64,000 nt of DNA from Gammaproteobacteria bacterium (lineage in GTDB: Bacteria > Pseudomonadota > Gammaproteobacteria > GCA-001735895). Below the pieces are notes generated by a model. It was not told the DNA's origin, searched no databases, and was given only the letters and a program-made list of their open reading frames with translations. How positions within the stretch are numbered: the first letter of the stretch is position 1; every line of letters starts with the position of its first letter. The translations under genes and the position numbers were made by a program. The DNA lies in contig JAOTYD010000002.1 in assembly GCA_029862005.1 (NCBI GenBank), positions 237,642 through 301,641 of the forward strand. The letters are read 5' to 3'. Positions 20,020-28,880 of the stretch are shown piece by piece.

Positions 20020-20361
20020 AACTAACCCCTATTTGGATTCCAAATCCGTGACAAAACAACGTGGTGACCAATAGCCCAGCGCTTTTCTAACCAAACTTAA
20101 TTTGAACTCTGAACTTAGTGTAGTACACCGCTGATTATAAACAGGAAAATTTTATTTTCCTGATATTTATAGATAACTTGACGTTTCTGGCCCTGTAAAC
20201 GCGTAAAGTCCTGTTTTAACTACTCAAAACGACTCTCAAGTAATTGGACTTAAATCGGGGAGGCCCCGAGTTTGCGGTTAAATGAATTGGCAGGGTGAGT
20301 AGTTGCCAATGCACCAAACCAAAGCCTATGGCAACGGCGCCAGGATCACGGGGGATCGATC
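20020..20361. other. gene-free stretch with one perfect hairpin
   Basis: This 342-base gap holds a hairpin with 9-base arms and a 3-base loop (CAGGAAAAT / ATTTTCCTG, 20142-20162). On the minus strand it is followed by TTTATAA and could terminate the 20362-21075 gene about 200 bases downstream of its stop. The rest presumably holds the barrel gene promoter; no convincing hexamers were identified. Confidence 0.45.
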
Positions 20362-21075
20362 TTAATTTATCTTAGCGAGCAGCGCCATGAACTGGTCGGG
20401 GGTACAATTGTCATTGGCATGCTGAACCGCCCGTTTAAAGTCTTTCAGTTTAAAGTTATAGCTCCATTGCGACACCGGTTTTTCCACCTGGAAGACCGGG
20501 AACCTGATCATGATGTCGATATTCTCAGCAGTTTTTATCGCATCGTTTTCACTTAATACATTGACATTGACCTGTTTCAGGTTGGTCGCAGTCCCGGCGC
20601 CCAGGTCTTCCCAGAAATTTTTATGAATATCCTTGCCCCCCAGGGTGGGGCTGAACAGGCTGTTAACATCGATGATTTCCAGCGTCTGGGCCTGGATGCC
20701 TACGCGCTCGTCGGCGGCCAATGGAAGATCAACACCGGTGAAAAGACTGTAGTTCCGGGAGATCAGGATCGGGGCCTTAGGATCGACAACAGGATCACCA
20801 TTCGCGGATTTGTAGAGCAACAGCTTACACTGGTATATCAATTCCCCGAGTTTACGCAAGCGCCTTCGATCCGTATTTTTCAAGCCCCGCAGCGAATCAT
20901 TGGTCTCGGCAACCAGTGCACTCAGCGTAAGTGTCACCGCCTCGTCTCCTGCTGGCTGGTAATCGTAAACCACCACCGCGTCCCCAAAGTTGACGATTTT
21001 GATTTGATCGGCGGCAGCCGGAAACGAAAGGGTTAGGACAAAAAAACCGGTTATCAAGGTGCTGTTCAATTTCAT
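20362..21075 (-). CDS. uncharacterised exported protein
   Basis: The 237-residue protein has a typical signal peptide (to about residue 22, SFPAAADQ). Mature motifs include VVVYDYQPAGDEAVTLTLSA and a C-terminal helical tail (AVQHANDNCTPDQFMALL). An AGG ribosome-binding site lies upstream of the ATG. It is not assigned to a known family from sequence alone. The neighbours (beta-barrel protein, PPK2) do not suggest a specific role. Confidence 0.7.
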   Translation of the reverse strand: MKLNSTLITGFFVLTLSFPAAADQIKIVNFGDAVVVYDYQPAGDEAVTLTLSALVAETNDSLRGLKNTDRRRLRKLGELIYQCKLLLYKSANGDPVVDPKAPILISRNYSLFTGVDLPLAADERVGIQAQTLEIIDVNSLFSPTLGGKDIHKNFWEDLGAGTATNLKQVNVNVLSENDAIKTAENIDIMIRFPVFQVEKPVSQWSYNFKLKDFKRAVQHANDNCTPDQFMALLAKIN

Positions 21076-21216
21076 AGCGTTGTACCTGCCTTTACCGATG
21101 AAGCATCATACTCCATGCGAAGTTACCACAGGCCCCTGCCGATTTCATCCTCAGCCGACTGGCAAGGAATATAAAACGTCCTGGTTATTTCCGATTAGAG
21201 TCAGACTCTTAAGCGG

Positions 21217-22092
21217 TTATTTTTCGTTTTGCAGTTGCTCGCGGATTGCCAATAGCTCCTGGCGACGCGTATCTTCTGTAACCGGGTATTGCATTTTGAG
21301 GGATTTGAATGTTTCGAGAATAACGTCGGATATAATCAATCGTGCATTCTTTTTATCGTCGGCGGGCACCACATACCAGGGTGCGGTGGCTGTGCTCGTT
21401 GCACTCAGGCAGGCTTCGTAGGCCTGCATGTATTGTTGCCAATATTTTCTCTCTTCGATATCGGCAGAACTGAATTTCCAGTTTTTGCCGGGATCATCGA
21501 TACGTGCCAGAAAACGCTTGCGCTGCTCCTCTTTAGACAAGTGCAGGAAAAATTTTATGATATGGGTGCCATTGCGATACAGATGATCTTCAAGGTCAAT
21601 GATAGATCGATAACGCTGTTCCCAAATTGTCTCAGGATCAACGAGATCTTCGGGTAGTTTCTGGCTGTCCAGAATTTTCGGGTGCACTCTCACTACCAGG
21701 ACTTCTTCGTAATAAGAACGATTGAAGATGCCAATACGCCCTCGTTCCGGCAAGCTTTGCGTGGTGCGCCAGAGAAAGTCGTGATCGAGCTCCCTGGCAC
21801 TCGGGCGTTTGAAGCTGAATACCTGGCAACCCTGTGGATTAACGCCAGACATCACGTGCTTGATCGCGCCATCCTTGCCTGCCGCGTCCATAGCCTGAAA
21901 TATGAGCAGCAATGCATGGCGATCGTCCGCATAGTGAAGTTGCTGCTGTTCGCTTAGCGCCTCAACCTGTGCTTCAAGCAGTTTCCTGTATTCCTTTTTG
22001 GACTGATAATACGGTTCTACCTGGGTCGACCACTGATCCAGCCTCAGCTTCTCTTTTGCCGGTACTCGAAAATTCTCGATGTCAATTTTCAT
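21217..22092 (-). CDS. ppk2: polyphosphate kinase 2 (polyP:nucleotide phosphotransferase)
   Basis: The 291-residue protein is a full-length PPK2: Walker A-like AMDAAGKDG (residues 67-75), a second conserved stretch SGVNPQG, the Walker B-like [10 protein letters not shown] (121-130), and the lid region VHPKI. PPK2 enzymes use polyphosphate to phosphorylate nucleotides. The length and N-terminal extension fit the PPK2 subfamilies that regenerate NDP/NTP. A GGGG ribosome-binding site precedes the ATG. It lies near stress-type genes (Kbp-like, dodecin) on the same strand, but a 200-base gap separates them. Confidence 0.93.
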   Translation of the reverse strand: MKIDIENFRVPAKEKLRLDQWSTQVEPYYQSKKEYRKLLEAQVEALSEQQQLHYADDRHALLLIFQAMDAAGKDGAIKHVMSGVNPQGCQVFSFKRPSARELDHDFLWRTTQSLPERGRIGIFNRSYYEEVLVVRVHPKILDSQKLPEDLVDPETIWEQRYRSIIDLEDHLYRNGTHIIKFFLHLSKEEQRKRFLARIDDPGKNWKFSSADIEERKYWQQYMQAYEACLSATSTATAPWYVVPADDKKNARLIISDVILETFKSLKMQYPVTEDTRRQELLAIREQLQNEK

Positions 22093-22228
22093 ATTGTTCT
22101 ACCCCGCAAATTAATAAGAACGTTACCTGTAAAGCAGAAAATCGTTAAACCAGGCCTGACTCAAAGTATGCAACAGTTCCCCTGGATGATTGAAGCGTGT
22201 CAGAAACTCCTCGCACCAGAATTAATGA

Positions 22229-22254
22229 GGCCAGAGCAACCTAATACTCTGGCC
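22229..22254. repeat. perfect hairpin downstream of the kbp-like gene
   Basis: GGCCAGAG and CTCTGGCC form an 8-base stem around a 10-base loop, 40 bases after the stop of the Kbp-like gene. There is no T-run on either strand, so it is a weak candidate terminator or mRNA-stabilising hairpin. Confidence 0.45.
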
Positions 22255-22293
22255 CCATTACTTTGCATCATCGCATTATCAAAACGATACCAT

Positions 22294-22731
22294 CTACCAG
22301 GTTTTTGGAGGGATTCGAATTTTCTGTCCCGGGTAAATCAGATCTGGATCCTTGATGACCTCGCGATTGGCATCGAACAACTTGGGGTAGTCCATTGCAT
22401 TGCCATAAAAATTCTTGGCAATCTTTGACAAACTATCACCACTGACAATCGTGTAGTACTCAACTTCCGGCGCAGGGGCTGGTGCCGCCATCTGGTCTAT
22501 ATTAACCTCGGTCACGCCCTTCACATTTCCCGCGATCAACACAGCTTTTTCTACCGCGTCGGCAGAATCGGCCTTCCCACTCAGGTCAACGACGCCTTCA
22601 TTGTAGCCAACACCGAGATCGTTGATACCGGGATTGTCCTGTTCGATGCTTTCCTTAATTTTTTCTGCCGGATCATCATCACCTCCAAAAAGCTTTTTAC
22701 CCATGTCTTTAGCAAAATCAAATAATCCCAT
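22294..22731 (-). CDS. kbp: BON-LysM protein, Kbp (YgaU)-like
   Basis: This 145-residue protein has a BON domain (about residues 25-80, GYNEGVVDLSGKADSADAVEKA) and a C-terminal LysM domain (YYTIVSGDSLSKIAKNFYG to IRIPPKTW). This order and length match E. coli Kbp, a soluble K+-binding stress protein. There is no signal peptide, as in Kbp. The ribosome-binding site GGAG lies seven bases upstream. A role in potassium or osmotic stress is inferred from family and fits the MscL, MscS-like and BON-OmpA genes further along. Confidence 0.88.
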   Translation of the reverse strand: MGLFDFAKDMGKKLFGGDDDPAEKIKESIEQDNPGINDLGVGYNEGVVDLSGKADSADAVEKAVLIAGNVKGVTEVNIDQMAAPAPAPEVEYYTIVSGDSLSKIAKNFYGNAMDYPKLFDANREVIKDPDLIYPGQKIRIPPKTW

Positions 22732-22872
22732 GTCTATACTCCTATTGAATATAATTTGAATAAGGCATATTTATGCTTATGCAATACATGCCTCGTGTTA
22801 ACCGCAAGCCTTCCTGCTACTTGCCTTTAGGCCCGGCCCCTGCAAAGTTGGCAGCGGAACCGGTATGCCGAA

Positions 22873-23100
22873 CTATCTTTTCCTGGCTTTCTTGCGACTG
22901 GCCTTAAGAACGAACGTAACTTTCAGGCGTACGTGGTACTCTGAAACGGAGCCATTCTTGATTTTCACCTGCTGGTCTGCCACCCACGCGCTGGTGATGC
23001 CATCGATAGTATCGTTCGCGCGTTTTACCCCTTGCTTAATCGCATCGTCAAAGCTTCTCCTGGATGACGCGGTTATTTCAGTCACTCTTGCTATGGTCAT
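22873..23100 (-). CDS. dodecin family flavin-binding protein
   Basis: The 75-residue protein matches dodecin: IARVTEITASSRRSFDDAI with the family Trp in ITSAWVADQQVKI, and a basic tail. Dodecins form hollow dodecamers that store flavins. The ATG at 23100 fits the usual length; a GTG three codons upstream (23109) is also in frame. It is transcribed away from the response regulator operon. Confidence 0.88.
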   Translation of the reverse strand: MTIARVTEITASSRRSFDDAIKQGVKRANDTIDGITSAWVADQQVKIKNGSVSEYHVRLKVTFVLKASRKKARKR

Positions 23101-23425
23101 AATTTCCACTTTTGGTTAGTTAAACGGAATGCGAAACTTACCCGAAAACGATGAGAAATGTAAGTTCCGGGGTACGCGCTCAGGCGCTGCAATATTACCT
23201 GGCAATCGGACAAAAGCTTTTTAAAACAGGCAAAAAACACCGATTTCAAACCAGTGAGTAACAGGATTATTTAACAATTTTTAATATTTCAACCTGGAAA
23301 TGAGATTGCCGAGCATCGAAAACGAGTACGCAGGAAATTTACATTTGTTAACGTTCTTGCGCCTTTATTGTTAAGCTATATGTGGCAATATTTGTGCAGA
23401 ATTAAGCCCCCGCGAGGTACATTGA
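23101..23425. other. divergent intergenic region, dodecin / response regulator
   Basis: About 325 bases between divergent genes, AT-rich near the response regulator. It must carry both promoters, but no hexamer pair or operator stood out. Confidence 0.4.
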
Positions 23426-24142
23426 GTGCGCATTGGATTATTGGAAGACGATTTAAGTCAAATCGAACTGATTAGCCTATGGGCTAACGAGGCTGGCGAC
23501 CAGTTGCAGTCTTACACGACAGGAAAAAGTTTTCGTGAAGCGATGAACCGGGAAATTTTTGACCTGTTGGTGCTTGACTGGCATCTCCCCGATACCACGG
23601 GTATCGAGGAGCTGGACTGGTTACGCGACGAGCAAGCCTCGAATACCCCGGTGATTTTCATTACCAGTCGCGATAGCGAGGAAAGCGTGGTTGAAGCACT
23701 GGATCACGGTGCCGATGATTACATGGTCAAGCCGGTGCAGAAAAGTATCACGCTTGCCAGAATCAAAGCACTACAGCGTCGAAATCAGATCAGGGAAACT
23801 GCTGAAAACAACGCACTAGAGGCAGAGGCCGGGATTAAAGTTTTCGAACCGTACGAAATCAATGAATCGGAACGCAGCATTTCCGTGAACGGCGAAGCGA
23901 AAAAACTCACCAATAAAGAATTTGAACTGGCCGTATACCTGTTTCAAAACGCGGGATGCCTGGTTTCACGCGACTATTTGCTCGAGTACATTTGGGGCAC
24001 ACGTCCTGATCTTAATACGCGTACCGTCGATACCCACGTCAGTCGTATTCGTTCGAAGCTCGGAATTAACCCGGCAGTCGGTTGGCAGCTAAGTAGCATT
24101 TATCAACGCGGTTATCGTTTGTTCAGAGTCACAAAAGAATAA
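23426..24142 (+). CDS. OmpR-type response regulator
   Basis: The 238-residue protein has a receiver domain with acidic residues E7, D8 and D9, phospho-acceptor D51 (VLDWHLPDTTG) and conserved Lys (VKPV). A winged-helix DNA-binding domain follows (LTNKEFELAVYLFQNAG, TVDTHVSRIRSKLG, YQRGYRLF). It starts with GTG. The FecR-LysM and CHASE2 kinase genes follow at 6 bases and with a 4-base overlap, so the three form one operon and the kinase is the likely cognate sensor. Confidence 0.95.
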   Translation: MRIGLLEDDLSQIELISLWANEAGDQLQSYTTGKSFREAMNREIFDLLVLDWHLPDTTGIEELDWLRDEQASNTPVIFITSRDSEESVVEALDHGADDYMVKPVQKSITLARIKALQRRNQIRETAENNALEAEAGIKVFEPYEINESERSISVNGEAKKLTNKEFELAVYLFQNAGCLVSRDYLLEYIWGTRPDLNTRTVDTHVSRIRSKLGINPAVGWQLSSIYQRGYRLFRVTKE

Positions 24143-24148
24143 ATCAGT

Positions 24149-25237
24149 ATGTTGCGCCCAGTACTTACCTTGCTTCTAACGCTTGCGATCAGTTTACCCA
24201 ACCTGGTTATTGCTGCCGAAGAGTACTGGGAATATACCTTCAGGCCCGGTGACAGCCTTTGGAAAATTGCTGAAAAATATACAACTTCAGTCAATAACTG
24301 GGGTGAACTCCTGAAACTAAACAGCATAGACGAGGCATCGGATCGAACCATCCTGCCGGGGACGCGCATCGTAATTCCAGTGTCAATGTTGAAGCTGCAA
24401 CCTACCCCCGCCCTGGTAATCGCGGTAAACGGTGCTGCTACGCTGGTACGGGCTAACGGCGAAGAATCGGTTTTAACGGTAGGCACAGAGTTGTTCAGCG
24501 GGGATCGCGTGGTTACGGGCGACCAGCAAAGCCTGCGCATGCAGTTTGCGGACAAGTCAGAATTACAGGTATTAGCCAATAGCGAAATCGTGCTCGACAA
24601 GCTCAGTCACTTTAAGGAGACCGGCATGGTAGATACGCAAATCCGCCTGAATAGCGGTCGCGTTAGAACCTGGGTAATAAAGCAAAAACCGGGCGATCGT
24701 TATGAAATTAAAACACCTGCAGCGATAACCGCTGTCAGGGGCACAACTTTCAGGCTGTCCTCGGATGATAGCCAAATCAGCAGAACCGAGGTTACCGAGG
24801 GCCTGGTTGTCGTATCCGCTGACCAGGCAGAGAAAGACGTTAACTCTGGTTTCGGAATTGTCGCCGAAGAAGGCAAACCGCTTCCCGATCCGGTAAAATT
24901 ACTGGCGCCCCCTGAAATCAGCAACAACCAGTCCGCAGACACGAGCAAGTTGCAGGTGTCGTGGACAATACTCGACGGCGCCGAATTCTATCGTTACCAG
25001 TTGGCAACAGATGAAAAATTTGACCAGATTGCCATAGATGACAGAACCGACGATAGTGAAATCCGCCTGGATGAGTTGTTACCCGGACAATATTACCTGC
25101 GGGTCAGGGGGGTTGATCAGTTTCGACTGGAAGGATTTGAATCGGTTAAAAGCTTCGTAATTGAGGAACCGTCTAACGAAGATTTCTACGCCTGGAAGAT
25201 TATAATACCGGTTGGAATGTTACTACTCGTCCTGTGA
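24149..25237 (+). CDS. exported LysM-FecR domain protein
   Basis: The 362-residue protein has a signal peptide (to about residue 23), a LysM domain (YTFRPGDSLWKIAEKY to RIVIP, residues 28-77) and a FecR domain (about 95-215; DRVVTGDQQSLRMQFADKS, TPAAITAVRGTTFRL). A fibronectin-like region and a C-terminal hydrophobic segment (IIIPVGMLLLVL) complete it. It is probably a periplasmic peptidoglycan-binding protein tethered at its end. Its GTGA overlap with the CHASE2 kinase gene implies they work together, for example as sensor input. Confidence 0.88.
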   Translation: MLRPVLTLLLTLAISLPNLVIAAEEYWEYTFRPGDSLWKIAEKYTTSVNNWGELLKLNSIDEASDRTILPGTRIVIPVSMLKLQPTPALVIAVNGAATLVRANGEESVLTVGTELFSGDRVVTGDQQSLRMQFADKSELQVLANSEIVLDKLSHFKETGMVDTQIRLNSGRVRTWVIKQKPGDRYEIKTPAAITAVRGTTFRLSSDDSQISRTEVTEGLVVVSADQAEKDVNSGFGIVAEEGKPLPDPVKLLAPPEISNNQSADTSKLQVSWTILDGAEFYRYQLATDEKFDQIAIDDRTDDSEIRLDELLPGQYYLRVRGVDQFRLEGFESVKSFVIEEPSNEDFYAWKIIIPVGMLLLVL

Positions 25238-27891
25238 ACCTGATTTATACCAGGGGTAACTACTCGGGCGTGACCGAGCACCTGTTGCTGGTTGCAATAT
25301 TGGCGATCGTTTCCGGGTTGTTTGTTCACAGCAGCCTGCTGTGGCGCTGGGATAACCTGTTATACGACGCACAGTTGTCATTCTGGACTCGACCCGTTTC
25401 TGACGAAATCATCATTGTCGCCATTGACGACGAAAGCCTGCGCGAGTTGGGACGTTGGCCCTGGTCACGATCGATCCATGCGAGCTTGATCGACAAACTC
25501 GAACTCGAATCACCACGCGCCATCGGGCTGGATATTATTTTCAGCGAACCTGATGCCAGCGATCCACTGTCCGATGTACTGCTGGCGCGCGCGATGCAGT
25601 CCAGTGGCAAGGTTGTGCTGCCGGTGTTCATGTCCCAGAAAAGCAGTAACTCGTTTCCGATAGAAGCTTTACCTTTACCCGGGTTAGCCAGCAATGCCGC
25701 GGCGCTTGGACATGTTCATTTGGATATCGGTGCCGATGGCATTGCGCGCAGGGTATACCTGAAGGAAGGTATCGGTGAGCCTTACTGGAAGCATTTCAGC
25801 CTTGCATTACTGGGTATCACTGATGACGCTGCCGAACTCGAGCGCGAAGTTGATTTTACCGGACAACAGGAACAGTACTCAGCAATGCAATGGTATCGAG
25901 AATACCCTTTCCTGATACCGTTTGCGGGGCCACCGGGACATGTTCGACAGATCGGTTATTCGCAAGTCATGTCCGGACAATACGCAAGAGGCTTGTTTGA
26001 AGACAAGATAGTGTTGATTGGAACCACTGCCCAGGGCTTGAGCGATGCCCTGCCGACACCCCTGTCGGGTGATTCCGGTCGTATGCCGGGTGTCGAGATT
26101 ATTGCCAACATCATTGATTCGATTCTCAATGACCTCCGTATTTTCGAGCTGGAGACGATCTGGCTGATCTTGATTACCGCTATTTTCGTCGCCCTACCCA
26201 TGCTGATCTACCCCTACGTGAACCCCGCCAGCACCTTGCTGGTATTGTTTGGCATCGTTGGTGGCACTCTGACCCTGGTGGCATTGTTGTTGTGGTTATT
26301 TCACGCATGGGTGCCGGTTTCCACAATATTACTGTTCCAGTTTATCAGTTATCCGTTGTGGAGCTGGCGCCGGCTGGTGCTCGCAATGCGCCATATTAAT
26401 GTCGAGCTGGACCGGCTTAGCACAAAGCAAAAAGCTTTGAGCATGCGTGGCGAGCGGAATGTTAGCGATGAGATGAGTTTTATAAAATTATTCATCCCGA
26501 TCAGGGGCTGGGTGCTACAGGATGAAAAGGGCTCGGATCTTTTTGGGGAAGGTTCGGTACCTGCTGATAAAACAAATCAGTTAGCGCCGCGATGCTGGAC
26601 CGTGGATAGCGGTCGATACTGGGCCCCGGTACGCTACAACAACCAACCCTGCAGGCTGGGTCTGGATATCGAGCCAGACGAGGTGATTTCAGACGAAGAA
26701 ATGCGGCTGCTAAACAGCCTGATTAGTTCACCCTGGGAAGCTGAATCGAGTCAAAGCTCATACATCGAGGATGTTGTGCAATCGAAAATTAAGCAGGTGC
26801 AGGCTTTGGGTGGCGAATACGAAGAGCTCAGACGTATTATCGATGACAGTTTGTCAGGTATGGCTGACGGCTTGTTAATATGCAGTAGTCGAGGCCAGGT
26901 GATGTTGTCCAACCATCGAGCCGGCTGGTACCTGTATGACGACGATGATGCCGATTTTAATGGCATGTCGCTAGTTCATGCGGTGGAGCATATCCGCCTG
27001 AAAGATGGCGCCAGCTGGAAGTCTTTACTGCAACAGGTACTGTTCAAGCAAGAACGCGTGCTTGCACATGCGCAGCATAAAACAGGCCGCGAGCTGATGA
27101 TAGAGATTAGTCCCCTGAAGATTATCGGTGATGTCTTCGATGGTTTTGTCGTCAACTTCACGGATATTAGTTTGCTGAAGGCCAGTGAAACCAAGCGCAA
27201 CGAGGCACTCAATTTTCTATCTCATGACTTGCGCTCGCCCCTGTCATCAATAATAGCCCTGATCGAGCTGGCAAAAAACAAAACCAGTATCGACGAGATG
27301 CACTCCATGCTGGACGGCATGGAAAAAAATACCAACAAGACGCTACACCTTGCCGAGCAGTTTCTGCAACTGTCGCGCGCGAACACCAGCGAGAAAATTA
27401 ATTTCTACGATGTCGATTTTAATAGCGTGGTGATGAATGCAATTGACCAGATCTGGGGACTGTCGAACAAGATGAAAGTAACCATCAGGCGCGAATTTGA
27501 CCAGGATGAGTTATGGACGCACGCCGAACCTAATCTACTCGAACGAGCAATACTGAACCTGTTATCCAATGCAATAAAACACAGCGATGCCGGTTCCAGT
27601 ATTCGGGTTACCGTGAAACTGAACGAGAATCAGATTTCCTGTTGCGTCATCGACCAGGGTCCGGGTATCTCCAGCGAAGAGCTACCACATTTGTTCGAGC
27701 GCTTTAGCCGAACTCAGGGCGCCGGCGTTGAACGCAAATATGGTATCGGGCTCGGCCTGGCTTTTGTCGATGCGGTCGCACAGCGCCATCAAGGACAGGT
27801 AAAGGTTGAAAGCACCCCGGGCAAGGGTTCGATTTTTTGCCTGGAAATCCCGAAACTGGAACCAGTGTATGAAATAGACGAGGAAGAGTAA
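25234..27891 (+). CDS. CHASE2-domain sensor histidine kinase
   Basis: The 885-residue protein has an N-terminal membrane helix, a periplasmic CHASE2 domain (about 35-295; IIIVAIDDESLRELGRWPWSR, VLIGTTAQGLSDALPTPL) and three further helices (about 305-375). A PAS-like region follows (about 545-650), then HisKA with the phospho-acceptor His664 (FLSHDLRSPLSS) and an HATPase domain (ILNLLSNAIKHSD, GIGLGLAFVD). The GTG start overlaps the LysM-FecR stop. CHASE2 ligands are unknown; it should phosphorylate the regulator at the operon start. Confidence 0.93.
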   Translation: MNLIYTRGNYSGVTEHLLLVAILAIVSGLFVHSSLLWRWDNLLYDAQLSFWTRPVSDEIIIVAIDDESLRELGRWPWSRSIHASLIDKLELESPRAIGLDIIFSEPDASDPLSDVLLARAMQSSGKVVLPVFMSQKSSNSFPIEALPLPGLASNAAALGHVHLDIGADGIARRVYLKEGIGEPYWKHFSLALLGITDDAAELEREVDFTGQQEQYSAMQWYREYPFLIPFAGPPGHVRQIGYSQVMSGQYARGLFEDKIVLIGTTAQGLSDALPTPLSGDSGRMPGVEIIANIIDSILNDLRIFELETIWLILITAIFVALPMLIYPYVNPASTLLVLFGIVGGTLTLVALLLWLFHAWVPVSTILLFQFISYPLWSWRRLVLAMRHINVELDRLSTKQKALSMRGERNVSDEMSFIKLFIPIRGWVLQDEKGSDLFGEGSVPADKTNQLAPRCWTVDSGRYWAPVRYNNQPCRLGLDIEPDEVISDEEMRLLNSLISSPWEAESSQSSYIEDVVQSKIKQVQALGGEYEELRRIIDDSLSGMADGLLICSSRGQVMLSNHRAGWYLYDDDDADFNGMSLVHAVEHIRLKDGASWKSLLQQVLFKQERVLAHAQHKTGRELMIEISPLKIIGDVFDGFVVNFTDISLLKASETKRNEALNFLSHDLRSPLSSIIALIELAKNKTSIDEMHSMLDGMEKNTNKTLHLAEQFLQLSRANTSEKINFYDVDFNSVVMNAIDQIWGLSNKMKVTIRREFDQDELWTHAEPNLLERAILNLLSNAIKHSDAGSSIRVTVKLNENQISCCVIDQGPGISSEELPHLFERFSRTQGAGVERKYGIGLGLAFVDAVAQRHQGQVKVESTPGKGSIFCLEIPKLEPVYEIDEEE

Positions 27892-27915
27892 GCGATCGCC
27901 CCTTTTTATAACTGG

Positions 27916-27945
27916 GTAACTGGCTAAAATAATCCTGCCAGTTAC
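27916..27945. terminator. hairpin between convergent genes
   Basis: A perfect 9-base stem (GTAACTGGC / GCCAGTTAC) with a 12-base loop sits between the CHASE2 kinase and the helix-hairpin-helix gene. There is no strong T-run, so bidirectional termination is only likely. Confidence 0.55.
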
Positions 27946-27967
27946 ACAGAATTAATCCAAGTATCCT

Positions 27968-28765
27968 TTAATCAATTGCTTCTGTTGAAGCTCGGCCCAC
28001 CGGGGCTAGATCATAATCGCGCAACTTGTCCTGGAATTGTCTGAGTCTGCTCCATTCGCCATCGTTCGCAAATCTTGCCTGTAAGGGCCAGCTTTCCGGA
28101 ACAGCCAGGCGATAACTCCGGCCTGCTGCCTGCAGAATACTCCTGATAGTTGATGGCTCCGTTTCGGAAAGTATTTTCCAGGTATTTATTCCAGAATTTT
28201 TCAACAGTACTTCGATCTTCGGGCCTATGCCTTCAACTATTTTAAGATCGTCCTGGCTGTATTTTCCGAATCCACTTTTCCTGTCCCGATTCAGCATGTT
28301 TTCCAGCTTGGATACGCCATCCATTTTTTGCAATCTGATCAAATCGTCTACTTTACCTGCAGCCGCCAGCCTGGTCTGCTCCAGCCACGTCGTCGGATCG
28401 ATGATTTGATACCTTTTGCCGTACTTGTCGAGGATGCTACGCAATTCAGGCACAGTTTTGGCAGCAAGTTGCGACCAGGTAACAATACCGTTTTCCTTCA
28501 AAACCGATTCCATGGCCGGCCCGATTCCTTCGATAATCTGCAAATTATCAACCTTAATTCCGGCCGAAAACGCGGTATCATTCCCTTCCCTGACCGGCGA
28601 TGTGATCGTTGCAGGTTTTACGGTTGCAACATTCATTACCTGATCTTCCCTGTTACCTGGCGCGGCCCAGTTGCGCAGTATTCGCTTTATAAACCTGCCA
28701 AGCAGATAGCCGATAACAAAACTCAACAATAGCAAAAATGCGGATTGTAAAATAAACATAATCAT
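27968..28765 (-). CDS. membrane-anchored double helix-hairpin-helix protein
   Basis: The 265-residue protein has one N-terminal membrane helix (residues 3-25) and a short linker. Two helix-hairpin-helix repeats follow (LQIIEGIGPAMESVLKENGI near residue 75 and LKIVEGIGPKIEVLLKNSGI near 175). This is the COG3743-like fold, often annotated as a flap-endonuclease-like HhH protein, but no nuclease residues are present. Its ATG overlaps the stop of a 34-residue membrane peptide, and the BON-OmpA gene lies upstream on the same strand. Role unknown; DNA or protein binding at the membrane is inferred. Confidence 0.85.
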   Translation of the reverse strand: MIMFILQSAFLLLLSFVIGYLLGRFIKRILRNWAAPGNREDQVMNVATVKPATITSPVREGNDTAFSAGIKVDNLQIIEGIGPAMESVLKENGIVTWSQLAAKTVPELRSILDKYGKRYQIIDPTTWLEQTRLAAAGKVDDLIRLQKMDGVSKLENMLNRDRKSGFGKYSQDDLKIVEGIGPKIEVLLKNSGINTWKILSETEPSTIRSILQAAGRSYRLAVPESWPLQARFANDGEWSRLRQFQDKLRDYDLAPVGRASTEAID

Positions 28766-28866
28766 GACCTTTCACCCTGTCCAACCTTAGAAAAAAGACC
28801 CATAACGATCCCGAACACAAAGGCCAAAATCAGCCAGACTAGCAGTTTTGAAATTAAGTAAGTCAT
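28762..28866 (-). CDS. 34-residue single-pass membrane peptide
   Basis: This short gene encodes a 34-residue peptide, almost all one membrane helix (KLLVWLILAFVFGIVMGLF), with a polar tail. Three things support it: a GGAG ribosome-binding site, an ATGA overlap with the following HhH gene, and its place just after the OmpA gene stop (15 bases). It is probably a small partner subunit in the BON-OmpA / HhH membrane cluster. Confidence 0.7.
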   Translation of the reverse strand: MTYLISKLLVWLILAFVFGIVMGLFSKVGQGERS

Positions 28867-28880
28867 TGTTATTACTCCAA

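Noticed and set aside
27968..28765. Flap endonuclease activity for the membrane HhH protein
   Set aside because: Only HhH repeats are present; no acidic nuclease site is visible.
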